Below, piece after piece: positions 1-11,334 of a DNA stretch of 64,000 nt (positions within the stretch are counted from its first letter, which is position 1; each line of letters opens with the position of its first letter). Source of the DNA: Marinifilum sp. N1E240 (GTDB lineage Bacteria > Bacteroidota > Bacteroidia > Bacteroidales > Marinifilaceae); contig NZ_WHKF01000003.1 in the NCBI RefSeq assembly GCF_009295825.1, positions 372,001 through 436,000 of the forward strand. The letters are read 5' to 3'. The translations under genes were made by a program, and so were the position numbers. A model generated the notes under the pieces. The model did not search any database. It had not been told where the DNA came from and saw nothing but the letters and a program-made list of their open reading frames with translations.

Positions 1-1050
1 AATAGCTTTGTCTGACCCACCAGCAACATTCAAACTATGGTTTTGTATTGAAGCTGTTCGCATCACTTCGTCGTACCAGTTTGTGTTTGTTGCAGGAATA
101 TTTGGGTTATCATGGCTTCTACCAAATTGTTGCATCGATTCGTAAACCTTTGCGATATCGGCACTAGATCCAGATTCCATGATCATTTGTGTATATTGTT
201 CTGCATTCGCCATTTTTAAAACATCAGCCGCAACCTGAACACCATAGTATCCATCATATGTAATTGTGGCTTTTTGATTTTTTCTACCACTCTTGGTCTC
301 GATCAAAACAACACCATTAGCAGCTCGAACACCATAAATTGCAGAAGCAGAAGCATCTTTTAACACTGACATTGACTCGATATCAGAAGAATTCAGAAAG
401 TCTATATTGTCGTATAATACACCATCCACTACAAATAATGGATTCTCGCTATTGTTTCCCGGGTAAGAACCAATACCTCTAACACGCATGGTTGGGGAAT
501 CACCAGGAGAACCAGCGCTAACAATTTGTACACCGGCTACTTTTCCCTGCAAAGCTTGTATCGCTTGTCCGGAAGGAGTTTTCATTAAGTCTTCAGATTT
601 AACTGTTGTGATTGATGAAGTCAAATCTTTTACATTCATTTTTCCATAACCAACAACAATAACTTCTCCCACAAGCTCACTATCTTGTTGCAAGACTACA
701 TTAATAGTTGTTTGTCCGTTTACTGGATAGGATTGTGGAATCATCCCGATAAATGAATAAACCAAAGTTCCATCTACAGGCACATCAGATAAGGTATATG
801 AACCATCAATTGCTGTCGAAGTTCCATTAGTTGTACCTTCAACAATAACAGTTACACCAATTAGTGGTTCACCACTAGCATCAGTAACAATGCCATTCAC
901 AGCATGATTCTGAGCTATTAGAACGTTGAAAGGAACTAACAGCATTAAAATCACAACCAACATCCTGGCATAATTTTTCTTGATTGCGCCTATTGTTCCA
1001 ATTGATTTGAACAATTGTGCAAAAACGCTCTTTAGAATTTCTCTTAACAT
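1..1050 (-). CDS. SusC/RagA-type TonB-dependent receptor, N-terminal part (cut by left window edge)
   Basis: Outer-membrane receptor that would import oligosaccharides with a partner SusD, powered by TonB. Reading leftwards from ATG 1048-1050, an in-frame TAA lies 12 bases upstream at 1063-1065, so this is the first possible ATG. About 350 residues are visible: a long basic N-terminus, a hydrophobic signal stretch (about residues 30-46, ending near VLIAQ), a carboxypeptidase-D-like regulatory domain starting VNGIVTDASGEPLIGVTVIV, then the plug with VQIVSAGSPGDSPTMRVRGI, VVDGVLYDNIDF and the SusC-typical LKDASASAIYGVRAANGVVL. There is no secretin/STN domain, unlike the receptor at 22544-25747. 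The C-terminal barrel lies outside the window and a susD is expected next. It follows two GH3 genes and a GH97 on the same strand, 101 bases after the GH3 stop. ATG 963 (M30) is an alternative start. Confidence 0.93.
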   Translation of the reverse strand, partial: MLREILKSVFAQLFKSIGTIGAIKKNYARMLVVILMLLVPFNVLIAQNHAVNGIVTDASGEPLIGVTVIVEGTTNGTSTAIDGSYTLSDVPVDGTLVYSFIGMIPQSYPVNGQTTINVVLQQDSELVGEVIVVGYGKMNVKDLTSSITTVKSEDLMKTPSGQAIQALQGKVAGVQIVSAGSPGDSPTMRVRGIGSYPGNNSENPLFVVDGVLYDNIDFLNSSDIESMSVLKDASASAIYGVRAANGVVLIETKSGRKNQKATITYDGYYGVQVAADVLKMANAEQYTQMIMESGSSADIAKVYESMQQFGRSHDNPNIPATNTNWYDEVMRTASIQNHSLNVAGGSDKAI

Positions 1051-1098
1051 AGAATTACTTTTTATGATTAGAATTTAGGTAATTTCAATCCATTATAA

Positions 1099-1132
1099 CA
1101 TACTACAGACTATTTATTTTATCTGTAGCATG
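1099..1132 (-). other. intercistronic stem-loop between GH3 and susC
   Basis: The 11-base arms at 1099-1109 and 1122-1132 pair completely on the minus strand, including one G-U pair, around an AT-rich 12-base loop. No T-tract follows, so it looks more like an RNA processing or stability element ahead of susC than a terminator. Function is inferred. Confidence 0.5.
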
Positions 1133-1150
1133 CTATACTTTACACTTTTA

Positions 1151-3439
1151 TCACTCCATTATTAGTTCAAATTCAGCACTTAAAACTTCATCAGCTGAAT
1201 GTGATCCAATCCAAAGTCGAAACTTACCAGGTTCAACTATTGACTGTTTATTCAAGCCCAAAAATTCAATTGTGCTTCTATCAATTGTGAAATTCACAAT
1301 TTGTGACTCTCCCATTTCAAGATGTATTTTCTCAAATCCTTTTAGTTCTTTAACCGGTCTGGTAACAGATGCTGAAACGTCCTGAATATATAATTGTACA
1401 ATTTCCTCTCCTGCATAATGACCAGTATTCTCCACCTCAGCAGTAACCTCTATCTTACCATCTTCATTCAATGAGGTAGCACTCAACTTTAAAGACTTAT
1501 ACTCGAAATTGGTATAACTTAGTCCATATCCAAAAGGATACAAAGGAGAGTTAGGTACATCTCTGTACGATGAAAGATAGTCAGCACCACTACCGTCAAT
1601 ATATGGTCTACCGGTATTCTTATGATTGTAATAAATTGGTATTTGTCCAATATTTCGAGGAAATGTTAGCGTTAGCTTAGCCGAAGGATTATATGCTCCT
1701 GAAAGAACATCGGCAACAGCTAACCCAGCCATAGTTCCCGGGTACCATGCCTCAACAATTGCATCTACATTTTCATCTTCCCAGGAAAGATCTAAAGGAC
1801 GTCCATTAAAGAGAACAAGCACAATTGGTTTATTGGTCTTCTTTAATGCCTTCATTAATCTTAATTGAGGTTTCGGAAGTTTCAAATTGGTTCGACAAGC
1901 AGCTTCACCAGACCAGTTGTAGTCTTCTCCTAGCGCTAAAACTATAACATCACTGCTAGTAGCTACACGCATTGCCTCATTTAATCCTTTCATATCATCC
2001 TCTTCATCAAGACCACACCCTTTGGCATAGGAAAAGGAGACACTACTTTTTGCATAACGATCCATTAGTCCTTCATAAAGAGTGATACTTTCATTACGAT
2101 CACCTCTAATAGCCCATTCACCGTTTAAGCTATTTCGTTCTTTAACCATTGGTCCGATTAAAGCCACACGTTTTTTATTTTGTGGATTTACCGGTAACAC
2201 CTGATCCTTATTTTTCAATAATACAATAGAACGCTGAGTCACCTCCAAAGCCTGATCAAGATGTGCTGGATTTCCCACCATTTCTTTTGCTCTTTCTTCA
2301 TTAAAGTACTTGAATGGATCTTCAAAAAGTCCAAGCATGAACTTCATTTCCAGAATTCTTGCAGCTGCTCTGTCAATTGTTGATTCAGCTACTTTTCCTT
2401 CCTTTACCAACTCTTCCAGGTGCTTAGTAAAAGCCATACTCTTCATATCCATATCGATACCAGCATTCACCGATTGCATACCAGCTTCTTTCAAGTCTTT
2501 GGCAGAACCATGATCTATCATTTCCTCAATAGCTGTATAATCGGTTACAACCATTCCCCTAAAATCCCATTCATCCCTAAGAACATCAGTATATAAATAT
2601 TTACTTCCTGTACATGGAACTCCCGCAATTTCATTAAAGGCAGTCATAAAAGAAGCTACACCTGCATCAATAGCCGCTTCAAACGGAGGGAAATAAGTCT
2701 CACGTAAACGATGATCCGAAATATCCACAGTATTGTAATCACGTCCTGCCTCTGCGGCACCATAGGCAGCAAAATGTTTGGCACATGCAATCAATGTGTT
2801 AGTTTGTGCCAAATCCTTGTAACTACTAATTCCCTGAAATCCTTTAACACGAGCACTTGCCACCAGACTTCCTAAATATGGATCTTCTCCTGCTCCTTCC
2901 ATAACACGTCCCCATCGTGGATCACGTGCAATATCTACCATTGGTGCAAAATTCCAGCTAATCCCATCTGCAGTAGCTTCTATTGCTGCAGTTCTGGCAC
3001 TTTGTTCCATCAATTCCAGATCCCAGGAACAAGACTCCGCCAAAGGAATAGGAAAGGTTGTTTTATATCCATGAATTACATCAGCTGCAAAAAGCACAGG
3101 AATATTCAAACGTGACTTTTCAACAGCATATTCTTGAATCTTTCTTAAAGCATCTACCGAAAACACATTGAATATACTGCCAACCAATCCCTTATCAACA
3201 TACTCGCGAAAATCATCACCTGTTGCAGGTCCGGTTAAGTTAGTATGTCCCGAGAATTGAGCCATTTGACCTATCTTCTCCTCAAGGGTCATCAGTGCTA
3301 GTAATGAATCCACCTTGTATTCAATCACAGGGTCCTGACTATAACTTTTCCATCCACTGTTCACCGTACCATTATTGGATTGGCATCCAAATAATGACAT
3401 TCCGGCAATTATTGCACTATAAATAAACTTATTCTTCAT
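1151..3439 (-). CDS. GH3 beta-glucosidase-type lipoprotein (BglX-like)
   Basis: Retaining exo-glycosidase of family GH3, most like periplasmic BglX beta-glucosidases; it would trim non-reducing ends of gluco-oligosaccharides. The 762-residue length is usual for the family. A lipoprotein signal ends in the lipobox SLFGC (Cys19). The barrel carries the family blocks DPRWGR, CAKHFAAYGAAEAGRDYNT and GMVVTDY, whose Asp300 is the expected nucleophile. The (alpha/beta) sandwich domain and a C-terminal fibronectin-III-like domain (VENTGHYAGEEIVQLYIQD, about residue 660 on) complete the BglX architecture. It is the third gene of a leftward GH3-GH97-GH3-susC series with 23 bases to its upstream neighbour. 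The exact linkage (beta-1,3, beta-1,4, or xyloside) cannot be read from sequence. A paralogue sits at 5706-7955. Confidence 0.93.
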   Translation of the reverse strand: MKNKFIYSAIIAGMSLFGCQSNNGTVNSGWKSYSQDPVIEYKVDSLLALMTLEEKIGQMAQFSGHTNLTGPATGDDFREYVDKGLVGSIFNVFSVDALRKIQEYAVEKSRLNIPVLFAADVIHGYKTTFPIPLAESCSWDLELMEQSARTAAIEATADGISWNFAPMVDIARDPRWGRVMEGAGEDPYLGSLVASARVKGFQGISSYKDLAQTNTLIACAKHFAAYGAAEAGRDYNTVDISDHRLRETYFPPFEAAIDAGVASFMTAFNEIAGVPCTGSKYLYTDVLRDEWDFRGMVVTDYTAIEEMIDHGSAKDLKEAGMQSVNAGIDMDMKSMAFTKHLEELVKEGKVAESTIDRAAARILEMKFMLGLFEDPFKYFNEERAKEMVGNPAHLDQALEVTQRSIVLLKNKDQVLPVNPQNKKRVALIGPMVKERNSLNGEWAIRGDRNESITLYEGLMDRYAKSSVSFSYAKGCGLDEEDDMKGLNEAMRVATSSDVIVLALGEDYNWSGEAACRTNLKLPKPQLRLMKALKKTNKPIVLVLFNGRPLDLSWEDENVDAIVEAWYPGTMAGLAVADVLSGAYNPSAKLTLTFPRNIGQIPIYYNHKNTGRPYIDGSGADYLSSYRDVPNSPLYPFGYGLSYTNFEYKSLKLSATSLNEDGKIEVTAEVENTGHYAGEEIVQLYIQDVSASVTRPVKELKGFEKIHLEMGESQIVNFTIDRSTIEFLGLNKQSIVEPGKFRLWIGSHSADEVLSAEFELIME

Positions 3440-3462
3440 TATTCCTTTTTACTAAATCTGTA

Positions 3463-5697
<2,235 letters not shown>

Positions 5698-5705
5698 TTA
5701 TACAA

Positions 5706-7955
5706 TTATCTACCTTTCAATTCAAAGCTTATTTCTTGCACATCTCTTGAATTGCCACCTACGTATATATTGAACTTTCCAAAATCATAATCGTAACTTA
5801 AATCAGAGTGATAATACTTCAGATCATCTGTTGTAATTACAAAATGTAACACTTTCGACTCTCCAGCCTTTAGATTGACTTTTTGGAAGTTTTTTAATTC
5901 TTTAACTGGTCTGGATATCTCTGCTACCGGATCATTGATATAAAGCTGTACTACCTCGACTCCATCAACATCTCCTGTATTTTTAAGTTCTACAGAAACT
6001 GTTAGCAATTCACCTGGAATCACATTCTTTTTATCAATTTGTATAGTTCCATACTCAAACCGTGTATAACTTAAACCATATCCGAAAGGAAATAAAGGTT
6101 CGTTAGGAATATCCAGATATTTGGAAGTGAATTTGTAAGTCTCATCATACGGTCTACCTGTTCTTTTCTGATTGTAATAGACCGGAATTTGTCCCACCGA
6201 AACTGGAAATGAAACAGTAAGTTTAGCAGAAGGATTCACCTCTCCAAACAATACATCAGCTAATGCTTCTGCTGCTCTGGTTCCTCCGTGCCATGCCTCT
6301 ACAATAGCATCCACATTATCATTTTCCCATTTCAATGCCAAAGGACGTCCGTTGGCAAGCACCAGTACTACTGGCTTATTTAAAGCCAATAAGTCTTTTA
6401 ATAAATCTTGTTGACATTCTGGAAGAGAGATATCAGCGCGACTGGCAGCTTCTCCACTCCAATCGCGAGATTCGCCCATAACAGCAAGGATAACGTCGGA
6501 TTTATCGGCAACCTGCAAAGCTTCCTTTTTCATCTTTTCCAGCTGCTGAGTATCTATATTAATGTGATCCTTTTCTTCTTTATTTCGATTGAGCAAATAT
6601 TCATCGGTAGTAAATAAAGTTCCTTCAGCACCTAATACCTTTGCTTTGCCAGCAGCTGCTTCCTTTATCGCTGTATAAATTGTTTTTAGGTGATCGGTTT
6701 CATTGTGGGCACACCACATGCCAAGTAAATCACTTTTGGTAAATGCAAGAGGACCAATCACCCCAATGGTTCCACGTTTCTTTAATGGAAGTATTTCATT
6801 CTGATTTTTCAACAACACAATCGATTGTTGAGCGAGTTCCAAAGAAGCATCCAAATGTGCCTGACATAATACAACTTTTTTTGCCAATTCCGGCTGGAAA
6901 TACTTAAAAGGATCATTGAACAAGCCTAATTTTTGTTTGGCTTCCAATATTCTTCTACAAGCTATATTTACCTGGTCGATTGTAACCTGATTCTTTTCCA
7001 AAAGCTTTGGAATTTCTTTCATGTAACCCTCTCCAACCATATCCATATCTACACCGGCTTTTAATGCCTTTTTTACTACCATAGTCAAATCGCCAATACC
7101 ATGGTGTATCATTTCATTAATTGCAGTATAATCAGTAACAACAAACCCATCAAAGTTCCACCTATCTCTCAATAGGTCGTTCATTAACCATGAATTTCCC
7201 GTTGCTGGAATTCCCTCCACCAAATTGAATGATGTCATCACCGAACCAACACCTGCGTCAACAGCTGCTTTATAGGGTAACATATATTCATTAAACATAC
7301 TCACCCGACTCATGTCAACAGTGTTGTAATCGCGACCTGCTTCCGAAGCACCATACAAAGCAAAATGCTTCATACATGCCATCATTGTATTTGATGCAGA
7401 AAGATCATCACCCTGATAACCTCTTACCATAGCCTTTGCAATTTGTGCTCCATACCATGGATCTTCACCAGCACATTCAGCAATACGTCCCCATCGTGGA
7501 TCTCTGCTTATATCTACCATAGGTGAATAATTCCAGCAGGTTCCACTTACAGTTGATTCAATTGCTGCAATTCTGGCACTTTTCTCAATCAATGGTAAGT
7601 TCCAGGAACATGCACTTGCTAATGGAATAGGGAAAATTGTAGTATGTCCGTGTATGATATCTCTTCCTGCTATAAGCGGAATTCCCAAGCGAGATTCATT
7701 AACTGCAATACGCTGACTTTTAATTCCACCTGAGCAACCTATTAAGCCTTGTCTGATGTAATCTTCACGAGCGTCGCCTTTTCCTATTACTGGTATTCCT
7801 GCTGCTCCACCTGATAAGTTCAATTGACCAATCTTTTCCAGTAGTGTCATTTCTTGTAAAAGAGAATCAAGAAAATCAGCATCCCCTTTAGAATTTTGAG
7901 AATAAGTACTAAAGCTTATTAGTAAAAGCAATATTATGCAGTAAGGTTTATTCAT
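5706..7955 (-). CDS. GH3 beta-glucosidase-type exo-glycosidase (BglX-like)
   Basis: Second GH3 enzyme of the locus and first gene of the leftward series. The 749 residues start with a type I signal peptide (MNKPYCIILLLLISFSTYSQ), so unlike the paralogue at 1151-3439 it is not an obvious lipoprotein. The blocks DPRWGR, CMKHFALYGASEAGRDYNT and GFVVTDY (nucleophile Asp275) are present, with the sandwich domain and a C-terminal fibronectin-III-like domain (KNTGDVDGVEVVQLYINDP). Residues about 418-445 form a lysine/glutamate-rich insertion (LLNRNKEEKDHI) that the other copy lacks. The divergent regulator gene at 8274 lies 318 bases away. Substrate linkage is not decidable from sequence; family assignment is firm. 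Confidence 0.93.
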   Translation of the reverse strand: MNKPYCIILLLLISFSTYSQNSKGDADFLDSLLQEMTLLEKIGQLNLSGGAAGIPVIGKGDAREDYIRQGLIGCSGGIKSQRIAVNESRLGIPLIAGRDIIHGHTTIFPIPLASACSWNLPLIEKSARIAAIESTVSGTCWNYSPMVDISRDPRWGRIAECAGEDPWYGAQIAKAMVRGYQGDDLSASNTMMACMKHFALYGASEAGRDYNTVDMSRVSMFNEYMLPYKAAVDAGVGSVMTSFNLVEGIPATGNSWLMNDLLRDRWNFDGFVVTDYTAINEMIHHGIGDLTMVVKKALKAGVDMDMVGEGYMKEIPKLLEKNQVTIDQVNIACRRILEAKQKLGLFNDPFKYFQPELAKKVVLCQAHLDASLELAQQSIVLLKNQNEILPLKKRGTIGVIGPLAFTKSDLLGMWCAHNETDHLKTIYTAIKEAAAGKAKVLGAEGTLFTTDEYLLNRNKEEKDHINIDTQQLEKMKKEALQVADKSDVILAVMGESRDWSGEAASRADISLPECQQDLLKDLLALNKPVVLVLANGRPLALKWENDNVDAIVEAWHGGTRAAEALADVLFGEVNPSAKLTVSFPVSVGQIPVYYNQKRTGRPYDETYKFTSKYLDIPNEPLFPFGYGLSYTRFEYGTIQIDKKNVIPGELLTVSVELKNTGDVDGVEVVQLYINDPVAEISRPVKELKNFQKVNLKAGESKVLHFVITTDDLKYYHSDLSYDYDFGKFNIYVGGNSRDVQEISFELKGR

Positions 7956-8273
7956 AGTTGGTTTGGGTTAGTAAATTTCAGCTGCCTGAAATAATTTTTA
8001 GTAAAAATAAAGCCGATGTAATTGGTAGCCAAAGAATCCCTGACACACGAACCATACACCTCCTACAAGCACCACTACAACACTACAACACATATCACAT
8101 TATTATTTATTTTCAACCACTTACAAAAAACACATTTGAGATATTTTCTAATTTAATATCAAAATTACTTGTCGCTATTATATGAATATTTTATATTTGA
8201 CTCGCTTGTAAAACTATGGGATGCTAAAATTTTACGTCCAATTCCTTATTCATGAAATTCAATTCTCAATATT
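7956..8273. other. divergent intergenic region, GH3 operon / membrane HTH regulator
   Basis: A 318-base gap between two divergent genes. It contains a good plus-strand promoter (8169-8199) and a short leader reading frame (8221-8277). No convincing minus-strand promoter was found: TAATTTTG read leftwards from 8167 to 8160 fits the -7 consensus but has no TTG at the right distance. A run of ACTAC/ACAAC repeats lies at 8069-8094; I cannot assign it a function. Confidence 0.5.
8169..8199 (+). promoter_or_regulatory. Bacteroidota housekeeping promoter for the 8274 regulator
   Basis: TTG at 8169-8171, then 20 bases, then TATATTTG at 8192-8199. This matches the phylum's -33 TTG / -7 TAnnTTTG consensus with ideal spacing. 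Transcription would start near 8206, leaving a leader of about 70 bases. Confidence 0.7.
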
Positions 8274-8277
8274 TTGA
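8221..8277 (+). CDS. possible 18-residue leader peptide overlapping the regulator start
   Basis: ATG 8221 opens an 18-codon frame (MLKFYVQFLIHEIQFSIF) whose TGA (8275-8277) overlaps the TTG start codon at 8274 as TTGA. It begins about 15 bases after the predicted transcription start. It could be a translational coupler for a gene that lacks an ATG. No homologue is known to me, so chance is a real alternative. Confidence 0.3.
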   Translation: MLKFYVQFLIHEIQFSIF

Positions 8278-11120
8278 GCTATAAATCTTCCAATAAAATC
8301 CTAATCTTTCTCCTGTATCTCCTGATGCCGATATTAAGCCTTGCTAAAGATTACAGTCCCGTAATTATCTATTACCCTAGAAATGAATACCATTCCAAAA
8401 GTCAGAATTGGAGTGTTGTTTCCGATAAGAAGGGTAACATATACTTTGGCAATAATGATGGACTACTGGAATATGATGGATTCAACTGGAAAATGCACAA
8501 GCACCCTAATACAGTTAATACAAGATCACTTTATTACGACGCCGAAAATGATCGAATCTATTCGGGACACTACGAGGAAGTTGGCTATTGGGAAAGAGAC
8601 ATTTATGGAAATCTTGGCTACACTAGCCTGAGAGATAAAATTAAACAGGAATATTTGACTGACAATAGCTTCTGGTCAATTACCAAACAAGATTCCATTG
8701 TGTATTTTCAGTCTTTTTCTGCCATACTTTCCTACAATGAATCTTCGAACAAAAGTAAACTAATTACACACCACGGAGCTTTACTGTTTTTAGGAAAGGT
8801 CAATGAAAAAATATATTCCAAATCGGGCGGATTGGGAATTATCAAGATTCAAAATGAATCATTTGATGCACTCAATTTAAAGGACTCAATAAGCAGTTCA
8901 ACATTGCGCTTTTATCTTGATCATCAGGATGGAGTAATTGTTGGAAGTGCAGAACATGGTCTATATCTTTTAAAGGACAAAAAGCTAAAAGAATGGAATC
9001 CGACATCAAATGATTTATTAAAAACTCAAAATATTAACTGTGGTGTTAGGCTAAAAAATGGAAACTATGCAATTGGTTCAATCTCCGGTGGTTTATTCAT
9101 GCTTGATAATAATGGGAATATTTTATACCAAATCAACCAACACAATGGTCTCGAAAACAATACAGTACTTAGCATCACCAAAGATCACCAAGAGAATCTA
9201 TGGTTAGGTCTTGATAATGGAATAGCCCATATAATTATCAACTCTCCTCTACATTATCGGGTCGATAAAAAGAACATTCCCTATTCTATTTACTCAGTTA
9301 TCGAACATCAAGGTTATTGCTATTTGGCCACTAACACTGGCTTACTTTACGCCAAAGCCGAAAGTGCTAAACATTTAAATTTTAGCGATCTTAAATTAAT
9401 GCCCGAATTTAATGAACACATTTGGAAACTGGATGTAATCGAAGGTGAATTGCTCTGTGGTAGTAACAATGGATTATATGTAATCAGGAATAATAAAGCA
9501 ATTAGTATATCTGGCAAATCAGGAGTAACTGATTTCTCGTTAACCAGACACAAGGAAAAAAAATATCTAATAGCTTCAACTTATAATGACTTGTATGTAT
9601 TTCTACTGAACAACAACAAATGGCAGTTTAAACATAGCATTGAAGGTTTTTCAGGCACTTGTCGCTTAATCGAAATTGACAATTATGATTTTGTTTGGTT
9701 AAGTCATGAAGTGAAAGGATTGACTCGACTTAAGCTCGACGAATCATTTAAAAAAATCCTATCCTCAAAATCTTTTGGAATTAAAGATGGATTACCAAGC
9801 AACTATCATTTAGATATTTTTAATGCAAATCAGCACATTGTAATTTCAACAGATAATGGTTTATATACATTTGATCACATACACAACAAAATAGTACCAT
9901 TTGCAAAACTAAACCGAATATTGTCTCCTTCTGAAAGAATCAATAATATCATGTCGGATGATAATAACCATTTATGGGTAGTGGGTGACAGAAAAATCTC
10001 CTTGATTAAAAGTGATATCGACAGTGTATATATTAAGCAAAATTATACTATCGAAGAGCATTTTAGCTTAACGGATAAGTTCCAAAGCTTAACAACTGGT
10101 GGTAGCAATACTTATTTCTGCCTCGATAATGGATTTGCAATGATTAATAAGGATTATCATCGAAGTGAAATAAAAGATGAATTGTTCTTCACCAAAGTTG
10201 AAATTCAACAATCACCTTATAAAAATCCTGTCTTATTACCACTTCAACCTAAATCAAAAATTAACCTTAAAAAGAACAGAAGCAATATCACCTTCTCATT
10301 CAACACAAAATTTATAAAAACCTATAAACCGATATTTCAGTACAAACTAACACCTGAACAAAACCAATGGATAGATTTAAAGCAGGGCAACACACTTAGT
10401 TTTCAACAATTAGAAACGGGTAACTATAAACTGTATATACGATTTATGAACGAATCGGGTGAATACTCAGATGAAATTAGCTATCGATTCACCGTTTTAC
10501 CATTATTACTGTCTTACACCTATATTCCAATTGGATTAGTCCTAATTGTTCTATCAATAACCTTAATATCCGTTGCAACCTACAAGAAAAGAACAAGCAA
10601 AATTAAGGTAAAACATAACAAACAATTAAAGAAAAAAGAACATTTGGTAGAGGTACTTAAAGAAGAGGTAAAAAGAAAGGAACTTGAAAATCTGGAAAAC
10701 AAATTGACCATATCCACTAATGAGATTCTTAAAAGAGATGAAGCAATTGGAGCCATTAAAAATGAACTAACAAAAGCATATGCAGATTTAAGAGGAAGAT
10801 TCCCTCAAAAAAACTATAAAAAAATACTTGAAACCATCGAGTTGCAAATGGTGAATAGCGAAAAAGATCGGTCGAACTTTGAGCAATATTTTATGGCCTC
10901 CCAAAACAGATTCTATGACAAATTAAAACAAGATTTCCCAAAGCTTACCACAACCGATTTGCGACTTTGTGCACTCCTAAAAATGAATTTAAGTTCTAAA
11001 GAAATTGCAACTTATCTCAACATTGCTCATCGTAGTGTAGAAGTAAGTCGATATAGATTAAGAAAAAAACTTGATTTAGATCCTGAAACCAGTCTATTAC
11101 ACTTTTTGCTTAAATACTGA
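8274..11120 (+). CDS. membrane-spanning beta-propeller sensor with LuxR-type HTH (one-component regulator)
   Basis: A 948-residue regulator that would sense a ligand in the periplasm and act on DNA directly. A signal/anchor segment (about residues 8-24) is followed by periplasmic two-component-propeller repeats (motifs such as GNIYFGNNDGLLEYDG and ENLWLGLDNGIA), then a Y_Y_Y domain (about 690-745), one transmembrane helix (about 745-768), a charged coiled coil (775-840) and a C-terminal helix-turn-helix (about 885-945, DLRLCALLKMNLSSKEIATY). There is no histidine kinase or receiver domain. It diverges from the GH3-GH97-GH3-susC genes, their likely target. No ATG lies between the in-frame stop at 8253 and Met18, so the start is TTG 8274 (coupled to a leader ORF) or a rarer codon just upstream. 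Confidence 0.85.
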   Translation: MSYKSSNKILIFLLYLLMPILSLAKDYSPVIIYYPRNEYHSKSQNWSVVSDKKGNIYFGNNDGLLEYDGFNWKMHKHPNTVNTRSLYYDAENDRIYSGHYEEVGYWERDIYGNLGYTSLRDKIKQEYLTDNSFWSITKQDSIVYFQSFSAILSYNESSNKSKLITHHGALLFLGKVNEKIYSKSGGLGIIKIQNESFDALNLKDSISSSTLRFYLDHQDGVIVGSAEHGLYLLKDKKLKEWNPTSNDLLKTQNINCGVRLKNGNYAIGSISGGLFMLDNNGNILYQINQHNGLENNTVLSITKDHQENLWLGLDNGIAHIIINSPLHYRVDKKNIPYSIYSVIEHQGYCYLATNTGLLYAKAESAKHLNFSDLKLMPEFNEHIWKLDVIEGELLCGSNNGLYVIRNNKAISISGKSGVTDFSLTRHKEKKYLIASTYNDLYVFLLNNNKWQFKHSIEGFSGTCRLIEIDNYDFVWLSHEVKGLTRLKLDESFKKILSSKSFGIKDGLPSNYHLDIFNANQHIVISTDNGLYTFDHIHNKIVPFAKLNRILSPSERINNIMSDDNNHLWVVGDRKISLIKSDIDSVYIKQNYTIEEHFSLTDKFQSLTTGGSNTYFCLDNGFAMINKDYHRSEIKDELFFTKVEIQQSPYKNPVLLPLQPKSKINLKKNRSNITFSFNTKFIKTYKPIFQYKLTPEQNQWIDLKQGNTLSFQQLETGNYKLYIRFMNESGEYSDEISYRFTVLPLLLSYTYIPIGLVLIVLSITLISVATYKKRTSKIKVKHNKQLKKKEHLVEVLKEEVKRKELENLENKLTISTNEILKRDEAIGAIKNELTKAYADLRGRFPQKNYKKILETIELQMVNSEKDRSNFEQYFMASQNRFYDKLKQDFPKLTTTDLRLCALLKMNLSSKEIATYLNIAHRSVEVSRYRLRKKLDLDPETSLLHFLLKY

Positions 11121-11282
11121 AAAAACAATTCCAATTCATTAATCAATTCCCCATTAAATCTTATACTTAAAACAGTTCTATTCAAATTATAAAATATGAA
11201 TTGTTTCATACTTCAAATGACTAAAAATCTATTTAGTTTGAGCACTTACTATTAAGCTATAAATCCTGGTAGCTCCTAAGAT

Positions 11283-11321
11283 AAAAAAGTGCATAATTCA
11301 TATGAATCAGGCACTTTTTTT
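11283..11321. terminator. bidirectional rho-independent terminator
   Basis: Arms AAAAAAGTGC (11283-11292) and GCACTTTTTTT (11311-11321) enclose the palindrome ATTCATATGAAT. It has T-runs in both directions and lies between the convergent regulator (ends 11120) and GH92 gene (ends 11335). Confidence 0.85.
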
Positions 11322-11334
11322 AAATTATTCAGGA

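Noticed and set aside
8069-8094. short ACTAC/ACAAC repeats resembling the tandem-element loop motif
   Set aside because: No stem arms flank them and the match to the 17-base motif is poor.
7958-8185. 75-codon plus-strand ORF ahead of the membrane regulator
   Set aside because: It would end before the promoter of the real gene and has no leader, motif or ribosome site.
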